This document shows positions 19,835-22,286 of a stretch of 22,286 nt of DNA, piece by piece. Numbering within the stretch: the stretch's first letter is position 1; each line of letters opens with the position of its first letter. The notes beneath the pieces were generated by a model. That model was not told the origin of the DNA. It worked only from the letters and a program-made list of their open reading frames with translations, and searched no databases. Origin of the DNA: Ruminococcus difficilis (lineage in GTDB: Bacteria > Bacillota_A > Clostridia > Oscillospirales > Acutalibacteraceae); the NCBI RefSeq assembly GCF_016680995.1, contig NZ_JAEQMG010000042.1, positions 1-22,286 of the forward strand. The letters are read 5' to 3'. Made by a program: the position numbers and the translations under genes.

Positions 19835-20259
19835 ACAAGTACGCGACGACGCCGCAAGGTCAGTATCACGGACCTCTTCCCGTCAGAAATTTCTTTCCTC
19901 TGCCGAATATCATTTTTGACCTCGGACTGACCGCGGAGGAAATCGCCGTGTATGCCTTTCTGATGAAGTGCGAGGACAGACGAACCTACACCTGTTACCC
20001 AAGCTACAAAACCATCGGGGACGCCATCGGCAAAAGCCGGAACACGGTCATCAAATATGTGAATATGCTCGAAGAAAAAGAGCTGATCACCAAGCGCAAG
20101 TCCTTCGTGATCACCAAAGACGGCAAAGCGTGGAACGGCAATCTGATTTTCAAGATAGCGCCTCTCAGAAACGAGCAGGATGTCTATTATTATCAGCAGA
20201 TGTGGAAACGAAGGAATATCCCGTATTTCAAGCCGGAAAAGCGCCGTAAAAGAAGATGA
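19831..20259 (+). CDS. HTH_36-type DNA-binding protein of the mobile element
   Basis: This 142-aa protein starts by ATGA overlap with the excisionase-like gene, with GGAGG 10 nt upstream. Residues about 30-90 form a winged helix of the HTH_36 type: LGLTAEEIAVYAFLMKCEDR, CYPSYKTIGDAIGKSRNTVI and KYVNMLEEKELITKRKSF. It ends in a basic tail (KPEKRRKRR). Related proteins occur in plasmids and integrative elements as replication-initiator-like or regulatory factors. Here it may bind the iteron-like repeats upstream, or the operator at 19527-19546 (inference). Confidence 0.85.
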   Translation: MNKYATTPQGQYHGPLPVRNFFPLPNIIFDLGLTAEEIAVYAFLMKCEDRRTYTCYPSYKTIGDAIGKSRNTVIKYVNMLEEKELITKRKSFVITKDGKAWNGNLIFKIAPLRNEQDVYYYQQMWKRRNIPYFKPEKRRKRR

Positions 20260-20400
20260 TTATCAGAAGCAGGTTAAAGTCAGGCGTCCGCCATGACGCT
20301 GTACATCAGACGGCAGAGCCGACTGTTGCGATGGTTAAGGCGTTATTCGGCGGTTTTGTTGGTTGCTGCATTTCGGGGTCTATATTTTGAGGAGTTTTTC
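20260..20400. other. candidate oriT or leader region upstream of the MobC-like gene
   Basis: This 141-bp non-coding gap contains short dyads, GCGTC/GACGC (20283-20298) and CGGC/GCCG within ACGGCAGAGCCG (20309-20320). The position directly before mobilization accessory and relaxase genes is where an origin of transfer is often found. No nick-site sequence known to me is matched, so this is positional evidence only. Confidence 0.3.
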
Positions 20401-20802
20401 ATGGTTGAAAATAAGAAAAAATACGCTTATTGGATGTATCCATCCATGGTCAAGGAGATAGAAAAATCGCTTGATTTGGCTAACGCAACATCAAAGAGCG
20501 ATTTCGTTTGTCAGGCGGTGAAATTTTATATCCGCTTTCTGCACTTGGGAAAGTCAATGAATCTGATTGCGCCGCTGCTGGAGCAGACCGTTCACAACGA
20601 AGCAGAGAGCGTCGAGCGAAATCTTTCCGAGATGATGTTCAAGATCGCGGTGGAACTCGGCGTGCTTTCCAACGTGATCTGCGCGGCACATAACTATTCT
20701 GACGAAACCGTTTCCAGTTTGAGAGAGAACGTTGCCGAGGAGGTCGCCTCCACCAACGGCGTATTTACCTTCGAGGACGCCTACCTTTGGCAGAAGGATT
20801 AG
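20401..20802 (+). CDS. MobC-like relaxosome accessory protein
   Basis: This 133-aa protein starts at ATG 20401 behind GAGGAG; an earlier in-frame start at 20293 has no ribosome site. The N-terminal part (KYAYWMYPSMVKEIEKSLDL to SKSDFVCQAVKFYIRFLHLG) has the strand-helix-helix pattern of a ribbon-helix-helix DNA-binding domain, and a helical region follows (about 65-115). Position directly before a MobP relaxase, with a 2-nt gap, supports a role in binding oriT and helping relaxase nick it. The name is given by context and fold; close identity to a described MobC was not checked. Confidence 0.75.
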   Translation: MVENKKKYAYWMYPSMVKEIEKSLDLANATSKSDFVCQAVKFYIRFLHLGKSMNLIAPLLEQTVHNEAESVERNLSEMMFKIAVELGVLSNVICAAHNYSDETVSSLRENVAEEVASTNGVFTFEDAYLWQKD

Positions 20803-20804
20803 CG

Positions 20805-22157
20805 ATGGCAAAATTTATTTTGACAAGCCGATATATCAAAAATCCCGCCTTCGCCAACGCGGGAAAGTTGCTGCAATATATGGCGACACGCGACGGCGTG
20901 GAGAAGCTGCCAAAGGGCATTGACAACAAGCCTGCCACCAAACAGCAGGAAAAGCTGATCAAAAGCATCGCGAAAAACTTTCCCGAGACAAAGAAATCCA
21001 TCGAGTTCGAGGACTACGAAAACGAGCCGACGAAAGCAAACGCGAGTGAATTTCTCTCTTACTTTGAAGAAAACTACGCGGATAAAGCGGAAAACATGAA
21101 GGGTCTTGTCCGCTACTTTGCGGAGCGTCCCGGTGTGGAAAAGCTCGGCAGCCACGGCTTGTTTTCTCAGACGGACGACAAAATCAATCTCAATGAGGTC
21201 GCGGATGAGGTCAATAATCACGATGGTGTGGTGTGGACACACGTACTCAGTCTGCGCCGTGAGGATGCGGAAAGGCTGGGTTACAACAAAGCGGACGCGT
21301 GGAAAAAGCTCGTCCGCAGGAACGTCGCCGCGATTGCCGAAGCGCATAAGATAGACCTCGACGACCTGCAATGGTACGCCGCGTTTCACAACACGGGTCA
21401 TCATCCGCACATTCATCTGATGGTTTACTCCAAATCGGGACAGGGTTATCTGACCAACAAGGGCATCGAAAAACTCAGAAGCCGGTTCGGAAACGATATT
21501 TTCCGCAACGAGCAGTACAAGCTGTTCGAGATGCAGACGGAAATCCGCAACGAAATCAAGCAGGAATCCAAGAGCGTCATCGACGAGCTGCTCGCCAATG
21601 TCAGTGAAAATCATACTCCCTCCGACGAGCTTGTGGATCTGTTCCGTCAGCTTTCAGCCGCCATGAAGGAGCACAAAGGCAAGTGGCTCTACGGTTATCT
21701 TCCGAAACCGACGAAGGATTTGGTGGATAAAATCATTCACGAAATTGCAAAGGACGAGGGCATCGCCGCGCTCTATTCGAAATGGAATGAGATCAACCGA
21801 GAAAAGCTTTCGCTCTATCACGAGAAGGAAACACCCGACATTCCGCTCGAGGACAACAAAGAATTCCGCAGTATCAAAAATGATTTGCTCCGCGCGTTCA
21901 AGATTCTCTCTCAGCTGCCGCCGGAAAATCCTGTCAATGCCGCGCAGGTAAAGGCAAGCGCGTCGGGTATTCTGCTTCAGCTTGCCAAGCTGATCGCGCA
22001 GAGCTGTCAGCGCAAACGCGCCAAGCTGCGCTCTCAGGTTGACAGCAAGCTGCTCTCCGCTATCGAAGAAAAGAAACGCGCCCACGGCTTAAAAACCGAC
22101 AAGAGCGCGCAAAGCAACGACGACAGCGAGGAAGAATATTACGGAATTTCTATGTGA
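20805..22157 (+). CDS. MobP-family relaxase (MobP3-like)
   Basis: This 450-aa protein starts at ATG 20805, with AGAAGGA upstream overlapping the end of the previous gene. The relaxase domain occupies about residues 1-260: LLQYMATRDG (Tyr25, a possible nicking tyrosine), GVVWTHVLSLRREDAERLGY, and the metal-binding histidines in WYAAFHNTGHHPHIHLMVYS (His200, His202, His204). It would cut one strand at oriT and pilot the DNA during conjugal mobilization. The C-terminus is helical and charged, with a Glu/Asp-rich tail. No coupling protein or mating-pore gene follows in the window, so the element is probably mobilizable and uses machinery supplied by another element. Confidence 0.93.
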   Translation: MAKFILTSRYIKNPAFANAGKLLQYMATRDGVEKLPKGIDNKPATKQQEKLIKSIAKNFPETKKSIEFEDYENEPTKANASEFLSYFEENYADKAENMKGLVRYFAERPGVEKLGSHGLFSQTDDKINLNEVADEVNNHDGVVWTHVLSLRREDAERLGYNKADAWKKLVRRNVAAIAEAHKIDLDDLQWYAAFHNTGHHPHIHLMVYSKSGQGYLTNKGIEKLRSRFGNDIFRNEQYKLFEMQTEIRNEIKQESKSVIDELLANVSENHTPSDELVDLFRQLSAAMKEHKGKWLYGYLPKPTKDLVDKIIHEIAKDEGIAALYSKWNEINREKLSLYHEKETPDIPLEDNKEFRSIKNDLLRAFKILSQLPPENPVNAAQVKASASGILLQLAKLIAQSCQRKRAKLRSQVDSKLLSAIEEKKRAHGLKTDKSAQSNDDSEEEYYGISM

Positions 22158-22219
22158 ATTTTCTCTGGATATTCTCAAAAAGATGTGGTATCCTGTGTCG
22201 TTGACAGGAGGTGAAAGGC

Positions 22220-22286
22220 ATGGCAGGAAAACGACCTGACGGCGACGGCCTCGTCCGCAAGAGAAGCGACGGAGGTGGGAAGGCAA
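22220..22286 (+). CDS. start of a tyrosine site-specific integrase (cut by window edge, frame disturbed)
   Basis: ATG 22220 lies 7 nt behind AGGAGG. The first 18 residues, MAGKRPDGDGLVRKRSDG, match the arm-type DNA-binding N-terminus of integrases of conjugative and mobilizable elements, where the family continues with RWEGR. Here the annotated frame reads GGK, while the +1 frame from 22273 reads Arg-Trp-Glu-Gly. One base therefore appears to be missing at about 22271-22273, a true frameshift or a sequence error. Only 67 bases are visible. Its position after the relaxase gene fits the usual order of such elements. Confidence 0.7.
   Translation, partial: MAGKRPDGDGLVRKRSDGGGKA

Noticed and set aside
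20799..21614. 271-aa open frame antisense to the relaxase
   Set aside because: Shadow of a well-supported relaxase.
1..22286. CRISPR array, tRNA or rRNA genes
   Set aside because: No regularly spaced short repeats, cloverleaf-like sequence or conserved rRNA blocks were seen; the only long direct repeats are the two 100-bp copies at 19090 and 19365.

Overview
The window looks like chromosome from a low- to mid-GC Gram-positive anaerobe of class Clostridia, probably Oscillospiraceae/Ruminococcaceae-like. That is inference, based on GGAGG-type ribosome sites, consensus sigma-A promoters, a clostridial znu locus with a DUF134/NifX neighbour, a MobP-type mobilizable element and the overall gene repertoire. 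No rRNA, tRNA or CRISPR array was seen.

Layout. (A) 1-4115: a zinc-type metal locus. A truncated DUF134-NifX protein diverges from a small Cys-rich membrane protein, which is followed by znuA-znuC-znuB and an OB-fold-like lipoprotein in a tightly overlapping operon. A perfect 24-bp palindrome sits in the DUF134 promoter, and a branched hairpin lies just before znuA. (B) 4173-6014: a LysR regulator diverges from an EamA/DMT transporter, with a T-N11-A operator between them. (C) 6015-10661: a stretch richer in A+T by eye, read on the minus strand. It is one compact operon: HCX5R phosphatase, WYL regulator, unknown 219-aa protein, SLOG nucleotide-binding protein, a small ORF overlapping a DUF262 C-terminal remnant, and an ADP-ribosylglycohydrolase. 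It has a clear promoter at its head and strong hairpins at its end, and is the best candidate here for an undescribed nucleotide/ADP-ribose signalling or defence cassette. (D) 10662-11866: a serine recombinase with res-like inverted repeats upstream and, just downstream, a 314-bp element with imperfect terminal inverted repeats (MITE or decayed IS).

(E) 11874-15911, minus strand: a nuclease-SF2 helicase fusion followed closely by beta-carbonic anhydrase, a SAM methyltransferase and a HIT protein. (F) 15912-17012: a repeat-rich intergenic region able to form nested stems, then a SWIM zinc-finger protein. (G) 17191-19088: a TipA-like MerR regulator with an internal ribosome site and an autoregulatory 19-bp-spacer promoter, diverging from a second HIT protein. 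Next comes a roughly 240-nt non-coding RNA with its own perfect promoter and terminator and two predicted pseudoknots, then an 88-aa small protein. This RNA is the strongest non-protein finding.

(H) 19089-22286: an integrative mobilizable element. It has two 100-bp direct repeats with iteron-like decamers, an operator-bearing promoter, an excisionase-like HTH protein, a HTH_36 protein, a MobC-like accessory protein, a MobP-type relaxase, and the start of a tyrosine integrase whose reading frame appears to lose one base near the window edge.
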